This document shows positions 26,995 through 38,900 of a stretch of DNA of 64,000 nt, piece by piece. A model generated the notes under the pieces. It made no database searches, was not told where the DNA came from, and saw only the letters and a program-made list of their open reading frames with translations. The stretch is from Himantopus leucocephalus (lineage: Eukaryota > Chordata > Aves > Charadriiformes > Recurvirostridae), in contig RSEF01000001.1 of the NCBI GenBank assembly GCA_003993805.1, positions 61,064,003 through 61,128,002 on the forward strand, read 5' to 3'. Each line of letters begins with the position of its first letter. Position 1 is the first letter of the stretch. Position numbers and translations under genes: made by a program.

Positions 26995-29133
26995 CAGCAG
27001 CACCACGCAGAAGTGGTGGGTGCTGGTAGTGAGAGACTCCCTGCTGCAGGGGATGGAGGTCCCCATCTACCAACCTGCCAAAGGAGATGTGCTGCTTGAC
27101 AGGTTCTCAGATCTGGGGTGCTATGGAGAAGCTACCAAGGCTTGTCCAGCCCTCAAACTGTTACCTCCCCTGCTGCTTTTGCATGTGGGTGTTGACGATA
27201 CTGCTAGTGGAGACCTGGAGCATATAAAGTGTGACTTAATGGCTCTGGATGCAATGGCCATGAGTATGGGGACTGAGTGGTCTTCTGCTGGTGAGGGGAA
27301 AGTACTTGAGGGGAACAGATGCAGCCTGCAGGTCAACAACTGGTTGTGCAGCTGGTGTCAACAGGGATTCAGCTTTTATGAACGTGGGATCCTCTTCAAG
27401 GATTAAGGACTGCTATGAAGAGATGGGATCCACCTGACCGAGGGGGCAAAAACATCTTTGCTAAGCAGACAAAGGCTGCCCAACCTGTGGAGAAGAGTTT
27501 TAAACTATGGACAACAGGTGAGGGTCAGGAGAACTGACAATCAGCTGAGGAAGTGATGGACATAGGTTGCAGCGTGATGTGGACAGGAGAGATCTTGATA
27601 CATGGCAAATGGGGGCCCCGCCCATGTGTGGGCATGAAAACAAGGACATGCTGGGAGGAAAGCATCCTAGGGAAGCTCTTATAACTGTTCTGGGAAACCA
27701 GCACACCTGGGTGCCTCTCTGAAGTTCCCAGCTTTCAGCAATCCCAGCTCTCTGAGACCAGCGGGAATGTCTGGAGCAAGGGAGACCCACTCAGTGAAGT
27801 TGAATCAGGTTAGAGAACATTTAAACAAACCAGACATGCTCAAGTCCACGGGACTTGATGGTTGCACACCTAAGTGCTGAGGGAGCTGCCTGATATCATT
27901 GCAAGGCCACTTTCTATTATCTTTGAAAGGTCATGGTGCCTGGGGGAAGTTCCTGAGTGGAAGAATGAGACTACCATCTTGAAGGAGAAGAATCATAGGA
28001 ACTACAGGCCAGTCAGCATCATCTCAATCCCCGGGAAGGTGTCAGAGCAAATCTTCTCAGAAACCACTTCCAAACACACTAAGGACAAGAAGGTGAACGC
28101 GAGTAGTCACCGTGGATTTATGAAGGGGAAATCTTGCTTAAGCAGCCTTACAGTCTTCTATCATTCTGTAACTGTCTTGGTGAATGAGAGGAGAGCAGTG
28201 AATGTTGTTTATCTTGAATTTATTTAAGGTTTTTGACACCACCTCTGACAACTTCCTCACAAACTGAGGAAGTATGGGCTAGATAAACAGATAGCAAGGT
28301 GGATTGAAGGGTTGGGATCAGTGGCACAAAGTCCAGTGGAGGCAAGTTACTAGTGACATACCCCAGGGGTCGGTACTGGGGCCAATACTGTTTCACATCG
28401 TCTTCATTAGTGACCTGAATGATGGGGTAGAGTACATCCTCAGGAGGTTCACAGATGGTACAAATGGCAGATACACCAAAGGGTTGTGCTGCCATCCAGA
28501 GGGACCTCAACAGGCTGAAAGAATGGGCTGACAGGAACTTCATGAAATTCAACACAGGGAAACATAAAGTCTTGCACCTGGGAGGAACAACCCCATACAC
28601 CAGCACATGCTCGAAGTCAACTTGGCAGAAAAGGGCCTGGGGGTCCTGGTGGGAAGTTGAACAACTCCCCAACACCATGTGCTTGTGGCAAAGGCAGCCA
28701 ACAGCCTCCTCAGCTACATTAGGAGGGGTATTGCCAGAGCATGGAGGAAGGTAATCCTTCCCCTCAGCACTAGTGAGACCCATCTGGAGTGCTGTGTCTA
28801 GGTCTGAGCTCCCCAGACAAGAGAGGCATGGACATAGTGGAGTGAGTCCAGCAAAGGGCCAGGAAGATGAACTGGAACATCTGTCAGATGAGGAGAAGCA
28901 GAGAGAGCTGGGACTGTTCAGCCTGGAGAAGAGAAGGCTCAGTAGGATCTTATCCATGTGTATAGGTACCTGGTGGAGGGAGTACGCAGGCTGTAGTAGC
29001 ACCTCCATCCTAGAAATATTAATTTGGACATGACCCCATGCAACCTGCTTCAGGCCACCCTGCTTTGAGCAGGGATGTGGACCAGATGATCTCCAGAGGT
29101 GCCTGCCCACCTCAGCCATTCTATGATTCTGTA
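26995..29133 (+). mobile_element. CR1 LINE, long degenerate copy with ORF1 and ORF2 remnants
   Basis: At about 27,020-27,470 there are remnants of the CR1 ORF1 esterase-like domain (VVRDSLLQGMEVPIYQP, then NNWLCSWCQQGFSFYERG). From about 27,790 there are ORF2 reverse-transcriptase remnants (NYRPVSIISIPGKVSEQIF; GFMKGKSCLSSL; QGSVLGPILFHIVFISDL). It ends in the typical CR1 3' end (CATTCTATGATTCTGT at about 29,118-29,133). Frameshifts and stops make it inactive. The 5' boundary is uncertain and may lie further left. Confidence 0.9.
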
Positions 29134-29399
29134 ATAACAAATGCCTCTATGTAGAACAGGGTATCTATGATGCCAGAAAAGTGTGGGGGGGGAAGGCACC
29201 GTAGACACAGACAGGACAATACTGCAGGCCCAAGGCTGTAAGCAATTCACTGGTGGCCAACTCAACAGAGTAACTGGGAGCTGGGTAAAACCAGTTTGAG
29301 GGGTAACAAAAAACAAGTATGCAACATCCATACAACACTCTGTAAACAGTAAATACATACATAATGTGGAACAATGAAACAGGGAAGAGCAAGGTCTAG

Positions 29400-29660
29400 A
29401 GTATTATTTTACAAACAGATGACCCCAAGACTGATGGAGAAACCATGATTATACTCCTCCATATGACTGCAAACCCTCCCCACCTGCAACTTCAGTCATT
29501 GACCCTAGGACTTAAAGGGGCATTGGAAAGACTGGACATGAGAAAGTTTACGTCACTGAACTGCAGGTTATTTGACTATAAACGTTAGCATCATTGTGAC
29601 TGGACAATAAATCTTTCATTGGACTGCTCAAACATTGGGCGTGAGTTCTTTTTGCTGGTC
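29400..29660 (+). repeat. Possible LTR-like fragment
   Basis: A segment ending GGACAATAAATCTTTCATTGG and then CTCAAACATTGGGCGTGAGT has the layout of a poly(A)-signal/R-U5 region of an avian LTR. No matching partner or internal proviral sequence is seen, so the call is weak. Confidence 0.2.
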
Positions 29661-31740
29661 CAAGAAGTGAAACAACCTGCTCTAACTCAGATGCAGCTGA
29701 TTGGCAAGAGCACACTGCAGTGATACAGATGGCATCCTAATGTTGTTCCCATCCTGAAATCCAACCACTTCCCCTGTAAACCATCATATTTCCCCAACTG
29801 GCAGGTTCCGGTTCTCCAGTAGAATCAGAGAAAGCAGAGGCAGAGGGATATACGGGAAAGAAACCCCACACAAATTCACGAACCTCTGTCATCCACACCA
29901 CTTCCATGAAATGTTTCAACTTGGCTCAGAGACAGCATCTACAGAGAGGGACACAGCAGCTGTGCTGTCATGTAAAATGCCTCATGGCATCTTTTAAGCA
30001 AGTCGCTATGTTGGCATTGAAAGTTGGAAGAGCTATAGCTCTTTGAATCAAAGCTGCTCTGCAAGGCTTCCCCACTTCAGCATGGCCCAGATGCTCCCAT
30101 GCATGCCAGGACAAATTCAAAACAGATTTTTTGTGCTAACATAGCAAAAGTTTTCATTCATGTCTCTAAGTTGGGATGCACGAAAAGCATGCGAGTCACA
30201 AAGCTGGGTACACGTTACACTTCACTAGCCAGTATGTGGTCAGAAGGAATTTTATTTATACACCAGCCTGAGAAGCCCCAAGGCTGAAAGTAAAACTAAG
30301 CTTTGCTCGGGTGAGGGGAAGGAAGAGGAAAGCTTGCCGTGACTGGCACAGGGAATGCAGATCTAAACCATCCCAGGCTGCGGCCCTGGCATTCAACATG
30401 TGGCTTGTTGTTTTCCGCTCTCCTTTAGAGCGGCTCAACAGCAGTGCCTGCCCAAGCAGATGAGGGAACTGCGGGCTTGGTGCAGAGCTGGTCTGCACCA
30501 CCCAGGGGTGATTGGTATGATGATTACCCAAGGGAGAATACCAAAGCACTGGGCTGCTTTCCTTAAGCCTCCCAGCAACTTTCCACCATCTTGCTGAAGG
30601 CTTGCTACCAAATATGCCTGGGTTTAATACAAGATTAATTGTCCTGCTTGTGTTTATAGCCAAATATCAAGCATTTTACTCCCATTTTCTAACAGCCCCC
30701 AACATCCATTCACATTGCAATACACTGGTACTTTCATTTGGCACTTGGCTGAGGGTCCCATCCATCCAGGTTCCCCCCCTCCATCATCTTCCACCAGCAG
30801 TTTCCTGATGGCAACTTGCTCATGTTGTTATTTGCCTGGGATTTGTGGATATTGCTGACGCTCACAACACAGCTGGTGTTATACAGATGTTGCACTCTGG
30901 TCACATCCAGGTCTTCCAGGTGTGTAACAAACACCCTGGTGCAAGTTATTCCCTATGCAGCCAGCACTGTATATACACCCACACAATAAGGTTGTATTTT
31001 GCAAAGCCCTCAATGGACCACCCACATACGTGGTGTCCAGCCAGCGCACAACACGCAATCTCACATGATGCGATCAACTCCATGTGCACACAGCAACAGG
31101 CAGGACACAACTGGGTTTACTACACACACGCTCCGCAGTTGAAGCATTTCTGTTCAGGAAATCCCCCCAAATATATATCATATATGGTAACCCACCACAC
31201 GTGCCTTACATCTGGCAGATCACCAGATTGAACATGGGGTGATGGGGCACCCTCGTGCCATCTCAGTGCAGTGTCGATGGGACACCCACACAAGCTTACC
31301 TCATGCTTACGCTTCGGTGCCAAAAGGTGTACAATATATTCCAAGTGAAATAGGATCTTTTAATATCACATATCCAAACAATAGTTCTCATTTCAAAATG
31401 CAAAATAGGTCCTTTGAAGATCAGCGGCTCCCAGGCCGCGTGAGCGGGCTGGGGCACAGCCGACTGGCACAACTGTTGAGGTCAGACCTCGTTTCTTTGG
31501 TAAGATACATGCCGGGAACAAACGCGAATGCAGAGTTGTACCAAAAGTGTCCATTTAGAAGACTAATTATTACTCCACGTCCCTTATTAGAGATTTGCAT
31601 TTTAAAACAGTCATATACATTAAATAGCTCTCCGATGTCTAAATAGCGAACATTTGAAGGAAGTAGCATATATTCTGCTACCCCCACCACTTTCAGAACA
31701 AGCAACACATGTGGGAGAGAAGGGAAACATTAAAAACAGG
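29660..31740. other. Intergenic DNA downstream of EP300
   Basis: No gene is recognised. There is a CA-rich stretch at about 30,950-31,130 and short AT runs near 31,165. Open frames here are short and unlike known proteins. Confidence 0.5.
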
Positions 31741-31744
31741 CTGT

Positions 31745-32928
31745 CTGTCTCACACAGTTTATTTAACAATAGGTAATAAGAAATCAATTTTTAACAGTCT
31801 ATACAGTGATCGAAAGTTCATATTTATAAGTAATCAACTTTAATTGCATGATTTACAACATTTGAGGGTTTTTTGCTTTCTATTTTCAAGTTTTACAGAA
31901 AGTGGAAGAGGGTGGGAAAGGGGCATGGGAGAAAGAAAGCAAGCATAAAGAAGAAACCCCAGGGACTTTTTTTCAGGTTAAAATCATCCCGTTGGAATTG
32001 TTTCTTACCCTCTTTTTTATTTTTTTTCCTTTGTTAGATGTAAAAATAACGAAAAAAAAAATCTTTCAAGAAAACAGAAACCACAATATATATACTACAT
32101 CCATTTGGCAGCTGCCCCTGTGTATTTGCAAAAATGTTGTCTTCTTTCTAAATGTACAAATTATTTTAATACTTGAAGTTTTTTTTTAAGCTCAGACTCT
32201 TGTATAGAAAATTCTTGGAGGACAAAAGTAGACTTCAGGAGGGGAATGAGTTATTTAATATTTTTACATTTTTCAAAGAATTGACATATTTCCAACCAAA
32301 GAGGAAAAGATTGGTATTTATTTTTATATATATATTTATATATGTAATGTATTTTTAAAGCAACATTAACCCCTTTTGTCCTCCGGTTTTAGGAAAAGGT
32401 TCTCCTGTAGGTGACTTTTTTTTTGTTTTTGTTGTGTTTTTTTGCAGTGACATGAAGAAAAACCAGAATAGGGAAAATGTTTACCATCTGCCTCAGTAAA
32501 TAATAACTATCAATATTACATATTTTCATTAATTTAAAAAAAAATAAAACCTATTGGAGGCACGAGCAGGGCATCCTTTGGTGAAGAGCCAAAAGACCAC
32601 CCTCTTCCCCCGACCTCCCCAACGCACACAAGGAAAAAAAAAAAAACCAANAAAAAAAAAACCAAGAAAAAGGACTGGTTATGATCCCAGCCATAACAAA
32701 AATATATTCTTTGTACTCTACTGTCCCTCAGGTTCATTGTTGGTTTGTTTTTAAAACCACAAACTACTGCTGCAGAGTTCAGATGTGTTCCGGGGAAAAA
32801 TGTTGTTTTAGCTAAGAAAGATTCAAAAAAATTTGTCTTCAGTACAAAAAGTCTTGAGAAAATAAGTTTTTTTCTTTTCTTTTTTTTTTTTAATTTTTTT
32901 TTTTTGCTCCCAAAATGCTACAATGTGT
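31745..32928 (-). other. EP300: EP300 3'UTR
   Basis: AT-rich untranslated region after the TAG, with long T and A runs and a single N at 32,651. A minus-strand AATAAA lies at 31,758-31,763 and is the proposed poly(A) signal, giving a 3'UTR of about 1.2 kb, similar to human. Other AATAAA matches near 32,016 could serve as proximal sites. Confidence 0.55.
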
Positions 32929-35900
32929 CTAGTGTATGTCTAGTGTACTCTGTGAAAGGTTTGAATTCAAGTCTGAGTTCTCAGAGCTGAGCCCCAGTTC
33001 CGTGGCGCTTGTACCATGGAGGCCTGCCATGCCGGGATTGCTAGCAAGCTGGGAAAGCATTGCACTCTGGTCCGGGCTGGCAAAGTGCCCTTGATCCATG
33101 GGGTTTGCCTGGGCAGCTACCAGTCCTGGATGTGGGGAGCTGGTCTGCGGGGAGACGTGGTGTGGAGAAGGCTGAGGTTGCATCCGAGGGGACGGGCTGG
33201 AATGGGGGGGCTGGGACTGGGGCCGTGGTGAGGGTACAGGCTGCGGAGAACGCACTTGATTGGTGAGCGATGAAGGGAGCTGCTGGCCCTGTAGGTGCGG
33301 GGACTGGGCCTGATTGGGGAGCATGTGCTGCTGGGGGCTCATAGGATTGGGCTGAGCTGGGGACCCCATCTGCTGCTGAAGTAGCCTCTGCTGGAAAGCC
33401 TGCTGCAAACTGGCTCCTGTCTCTGCACTCATTGCCTGTGGGAGCTGGCTTATTTGTCCCATGTTTCCTTGCTGCATCTGCTGCATGTGATGCTGCATTC
33501 GCTGCTGCTGTTGCTGCTGCTGCTGCTGTTGGGGATACCCAACGCCCTGCGGCTGCTGAAACTGGTTGTGGTTGGCCATTCCCGGCCCCAGTGCTGGTCC
33601 TGCTCCCTGCTGCTGCTGTTGCTGCTGGTGGCGCTGCTGCTCAATCATCTGGTGCCGTCTCATCAGGAGGTCTCGGAACTGGGGAGCCATCCCCGAGTGA
33701 TTCATATTCATCTGCTGCGCCTGAGGATTCATCCCAGCCATGGCCTGCTGCGGCTGCTGCTGCGGCTGCTGCTGGGGCATGCTGGGCCTCTGTACTCCCG
33801 CTTGCATGGGGTTCATGTTCTGCATGGCTGGGTTGGGGTGCACCCCTCCTTGCTGCCCTTGCATGGCCTGCTGCTGCTGGAGCCCCGGCTGACCCTGGGG
33901 GATGCCAGGCTGACCCGCCATCCCCTGGGGGTTCTGGGACCCTGCATACTTGGCGGCCCGCTGCTTGATGAAAGCGGCCAGCAGCTGAGGATTGGAGTGA
34001 AGGATGTTAAGCACCTGCTGCTGCTGCATGGGTGAGCTGGGAGACCTGAGAGTCCGCAGTAGGTTTTGTAAGGCTGCCTGGGGCAGAGGTGGTTGTTTGG
34101 GCTGAGCAGCGCCAGGTACCTGACCCATCCCTGGCTGAGGTGCCATATTCATCGGCTGACCTGGCTGGGCTACTGACATCATGGATGGTCTCTGCATTCC
34201 CGGCTGCAGCTGAGCTTGGGGTAAGCCCCCCTGCACCCATGGTGGCTGCTGCTGGATTCCCGCCGGCCCCATTCCTTGATCTATATGACCACCAGGACCT
34301 CTGCCTATCTGTGGAGGGTTCATTCCCATAGGCGGCATCTGGGGCATCTGGTGCTGAATCGGCCTTTGGAAGATCTGAACCTGTGCCATCTGACGCTGGG
34401 TCTCTGCTGCACGCTGGATCTGCATGGCCATTTCCACTGCTGCTGGAGGAGGACCCTGAACTGGTGGTTGAGGTGGCTGGGGTGGAGTTGGAGGAGTCAC
34501 CTGGCCACCTGCCTTGCCCTGGGACACAGCGCTGGGGGGCTGAGTTCTTGGCATGGTGTAGGGTGGCATGCTGTTGGGAGGTGCAGGTTGAGGCTGCGAG
34601 GCAGGCTGGGGCGGAGGCTGGGGTTGCGGGGTTTGCGGTGTTGGGGGCTGCTGGCCTGTTGGAGTTGTCGGGGTGGCTGGCGTTGGCGAGGGTAATCCTT
34701 GCTGCTGGCCTACCACACCGGTCCGCTGCATACTTGCCATCCTCCTTCGAAGCATCTGTGCCTGTTGCAGGCGGTGCTGAAGTTGCTGTTGGCGGAGCTT
34801 GTGTTTGATGTTGAGGCAGAAGGGCACTGGGCACTTGTTCTCCTGGCAGTGCTTTGCATGGTAGCAGCAGAGAGCAATGAGTTGCTTGCAGATGGGGCAC
34901 CCTCCGTTGGTTTTGCGTTTGCAGCCTTTGGTGTGCTGGACAACCCGCTTCATCTTCTGACAGGACGGCAGTGAGCAGTTGGCATTACGACACTGGCAGG
35001 CATGGACCAGAGACTGGATACAGCGCTGAATGCTCAGGCGGCGCGAATCACCAGGGCTCTGGGTGGTTGCAGTCTGCTGGTTGTTGCTCTCATCATCTAG
35101 ACCAAGGCCTAATTTTTCCATCTTGTGGTCGTGGTTTTTAGTGTTATAGCAGGTGATGCACAGGTCATAATCCTGGAAAGACAACAAAGGAAAAGTTATC
35201 AGTGTTCCTGAAACTCCATACAACAAATAAATGATGTCATGCCACCTCAACAAATTACTCCCAGTCTGTTCCAGGCAAAATGTTGCTCTAGGGAAAAATT
35301 CAATCTTTCATACCATGTTGAGGTCCTAGAGAAGGAATAAATCCAAATTATAGCCAGGGAAAGTGTGTGGGTGCAACGGTGTCTGAAATCTACGCAAATA
35401 TATATAGCTAGAGAAACAAGTTTGCTCTGAGCTAGTAAGTCACACATTATTCAGCTGGGCCAGAAAACCCCTTTCTTTTGTGATAGGAAAGGAGAAGAAA
35501 AAGGCAAGGAACAAATAGCTGCCCATCTGCTGGTGCTTCGAAAGAGGACAAGAGTGGCAGGAGAGGTACTAATTTTCAAAGGAGAATGAAAGCTACATTT
35601 TCAGTTTTTAGGTGAGTTAAACAGCAAAGTGGGCCGACAGAAGACCAGAGCAGCATTTACATTGTATGAAAGCAACAGCACAGTGTTTGGTCTCAATAAT
35701 TGATCTTTAAGAAAAAGATCCAAGTCCTCAGGATTCATTAACCCATAGAAAATTTAGAATTTATTTTCTGGTATACATGAGGAAATGGCAGCATAAAATT
35801 TTAATCAGAGCTTTTCAGAACTGAATCTGAGAAAAGTCATTTACTTCCAGCAGGCTAAAAACTTAAGTTACAAGCCAGATTCAAGGTTAGTCCAGCTTCT

Positions 35901-38900
35901 GGAGAGCACAGCATTGACCCAGACCACTGGACTCGATCTTCAAACACCCTGGTATTGCAAACACTTCTGAAGACAAAACTGCTGTTTGCAGCATCCTACA
36001 GAAAGACAACAGGGTAGTGCAAGAGTCATCCAAGTACAGGAGTCCTATTTCCAGCACAGCGAAACCTCTGTGTCAGTGAGCCAGTGAAGACCCCTATTTA
36101 CAGAAATACTGCAGCACACCACCTCTGACTCTGGAAGAAAGGATGCACTGCTCTTCAGAAAAATCAGCTGATCCTACCATTACAGCTCAAGCAATTGCTA
36201 CAGTTCCCAACTGCTTAAGCAGCGACACCTTAAATGAACTACAGGAAATACAATTCTACTTCAGTTCTCCACAGCTTGAAAGTAGAAGACAAAAATCACA
36301 CCAAGTAGCAGATTAGTAGAATTGCTTGTTATGGAAAATGTTTCCTCTTCTTTCTTTCTGAACCGTCAGAGGACAAGCTGTACAGATCTTTTTCCACCAG
36401 TTAATCCTGAGAAATTAGTTAAGGTAAAGAGCACTCCGGGCACAGAGATATGGGGACACAAGTAAGGAAAACTTCACCAAGCATACCTCACAAACAGTGC
36501 AGTGCCATCTGGTCTCCACGTGATGCTTGCACTCATTGCAGGTGTAAACAAAGCGGTCTTGGCTCTGGGTATGCAGTTCCACCAGCATGCACATGGTTGA
36601 CCACTGAGCCCTTCGTAGTGAGGAGAACTCCAGGTGCTTGTCTCTAGCAAGGGTTAGGAAAGCATCACGCCCATCCATCAAGTCACACGGAATGAGTGGG
36701 TCAGGCTCAACGATGGGAGGCAGGGAGTTGGCTGCAGGGCCAGCAATGAGACGGATGACAAAGAAGACCTGAAAAGTAGAAAGACTTAATATGCCAGCAC
36801 TTATCAAGATGTTTTTTGTCACCAAACTTCATTACACAGAGCATACAATTCCAGGACCAACTAAGACTTGAATGATGTGCTGCCAGGGTGGTGTGCTTTT
36901 AAGGGCTGGGAAATTTCAAACCTTTGGGTGCCCTGCAGGTTCACCTTCTTCAGAAGCAAGGAGCACTGGACTGAACTGTAACAGTAAAACTGTTGTGACA
37001 ATCTAGACTGTTTGGAAGTTCTATACAAGCACAGTTGTATTTATCCCCACTGCCCTCGCAGCAAAGAGCACCCAAGCTTACTGGTGCTTGTCTGGTGTGC
37101 CATTCAATTCTCCAGCCAAACCTCTATAATTTAAAGGTCCCTTCCAACCTAGACAATTCTATGATTCTACAGGGCACAACTCTGAAGTATCGAAGCTTTG
37201 TACACCTTTCTACTTAAGTAAAATACGTATTTCTCATTCTATTAACTCTTACCTCCTTGTGCTTCTCCATAGTGGCATACAGCTTTTGGGAGAGGTCATT
37301 GGACACATTGGGCATGCCAGGCTTTTTCTTATTGCCACGACTCAAGCTGCTCTTGTTCTTGCTAGTCTTCTTATTGTTCTTCTTTTTGGCATTTTTGCTG
37401 TCTCCCTTGCTCACCTATGAATTTTAAAGGCATGTTATGTCAGGTATCTAAGTCTCACCACATCGGCATTTTAGTACTTTCACATCTTCTATAACTGCAG
37501 GACAAAACACACTACACAATAATTTACTCTGAAGACACCAGGGTCCCCTAACACATTAAATTAATTCCATTAGAATCACTCCAGAAGATATCAAGATCAG
37601 CAATACATAGTTCTGAAAATATTAAGAGCATAAATGCTCAGGAGGTGCAAGGGAAACGTTATTTACTGAAACCTGTTTGTCTGCTATAGTTGAACACGTA
37701 GAACCTCTTGGACTATCACAAAGCGGTTCAGCAGATAGCTTCTCAATGCAATTCAAAACTGAAAATAACTGAAGAGTACAACTGATATTGCACTAACCAG
37801 AGGTAAGAAAGACTTAAATCACCTAGATTTAGTTTGTCACAGCTCTGATAGATTTTTATTTTTTAAATAGACTGCATTAAACTGATTTTGATATGAAGCT
37901 GTTGTTCTGAGTCCAAAAAGCATCAGCGGAGCAATTTCTAGTATGCCCCTTCCCCCTGTCATATCCTGCAACAGTTGAACAAATTGAACAAAATGGGTCA
38001 GCTTAATTTCAATTATAATCAATCAGCAATGAACAGTTTATTCCTCCGTGCTTCTCGGAGGGCCCCTCAAAACACTACAGCATATGATGATCAAGGATCA
38101 AAGCAATTCTTACCTAAATAAGCATTTTTCCTAAGCTTAAAGTAACTTTGTCAGGATAGAATTTTCTAGTGAACGTGAATGACTATCGCTTCATTTGAGA
38201 GTACAGTTTATTATTGCCTCATTTTCAAGAAATGAAATATGGAGGTCAATAGAGAGTTGAAATTACCTTTAATAATAAAGGTTAAATAGTAACATGCTGC
38301 AAGCTTCCCCCAGCACTGGATTTTGGGGCCAAACTGCTGTGAAGGATTAACTAAGTGTTGACCAACCTCACCCACAGAGCTCGGTCAGATGCCTCACAAC
38401 TGGTTTTTGGTATATTAGAGAGATGGGAACTTGCAGCTATGCCAAGTGGAAAACAAACCTTTAAATAATATTTTCTTTAGCAAGATGTTAGCTAATGCAA
38501 ATTTGACATCAAGTTCCTGAATTCCCAGGTTACTCTTGTGCTTAGTTTATTCAAAGTCCTTGAAAGAAGGTATTGCAAAGAGCGTCACAGGAGAACCACC
38601 TTTTTTGATCCAAAGGTCTTTTAGGAAAAAGATTAGTTCTAAACCCCAACAAAACTCTGGTATCTAATAAGGTGACGAAGCAGCAGTGTTTAAACTAACA
38701 TGTATTACTGTGTGAGCAAAACTACTATATCCTGAATTCACCACCTCTTCAATAAAAGCTCAAAAGATCCAAGGATGGGCAGATGCATAAATTCCAATCT
38801 GCTCATTTTCAAATTTATTCTTGAATTAAGAGGCATGCCTTTTTTGTTCTTTGTGGAACATGAAAACATAGTTGTTGCACGTGCTTCAAAAAATGGCACA

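Noticed and set aside
28220..29140. 306-codon minus-strand open frame
   Set aside because: It lies antisense across the CR1 ORF2/3' region and has no protein-like domain; it is a shadow of the plus-strand element.
33432..34035. Long plus-strand open frames rich in Leu or Ala over the EP300 last exon
   Set aside because: They are the antisense reading of CAG/CCN-rich EP300 coding sequence; the minus-strand frame is clearly p300.
34007..34900. 297-codon minus-strand frame, Ser/Thr/Pro-rich
   Set aside because: An alternative frame inside the EP300 terminal exon; the repeat-rich composition keeps it open by chance.
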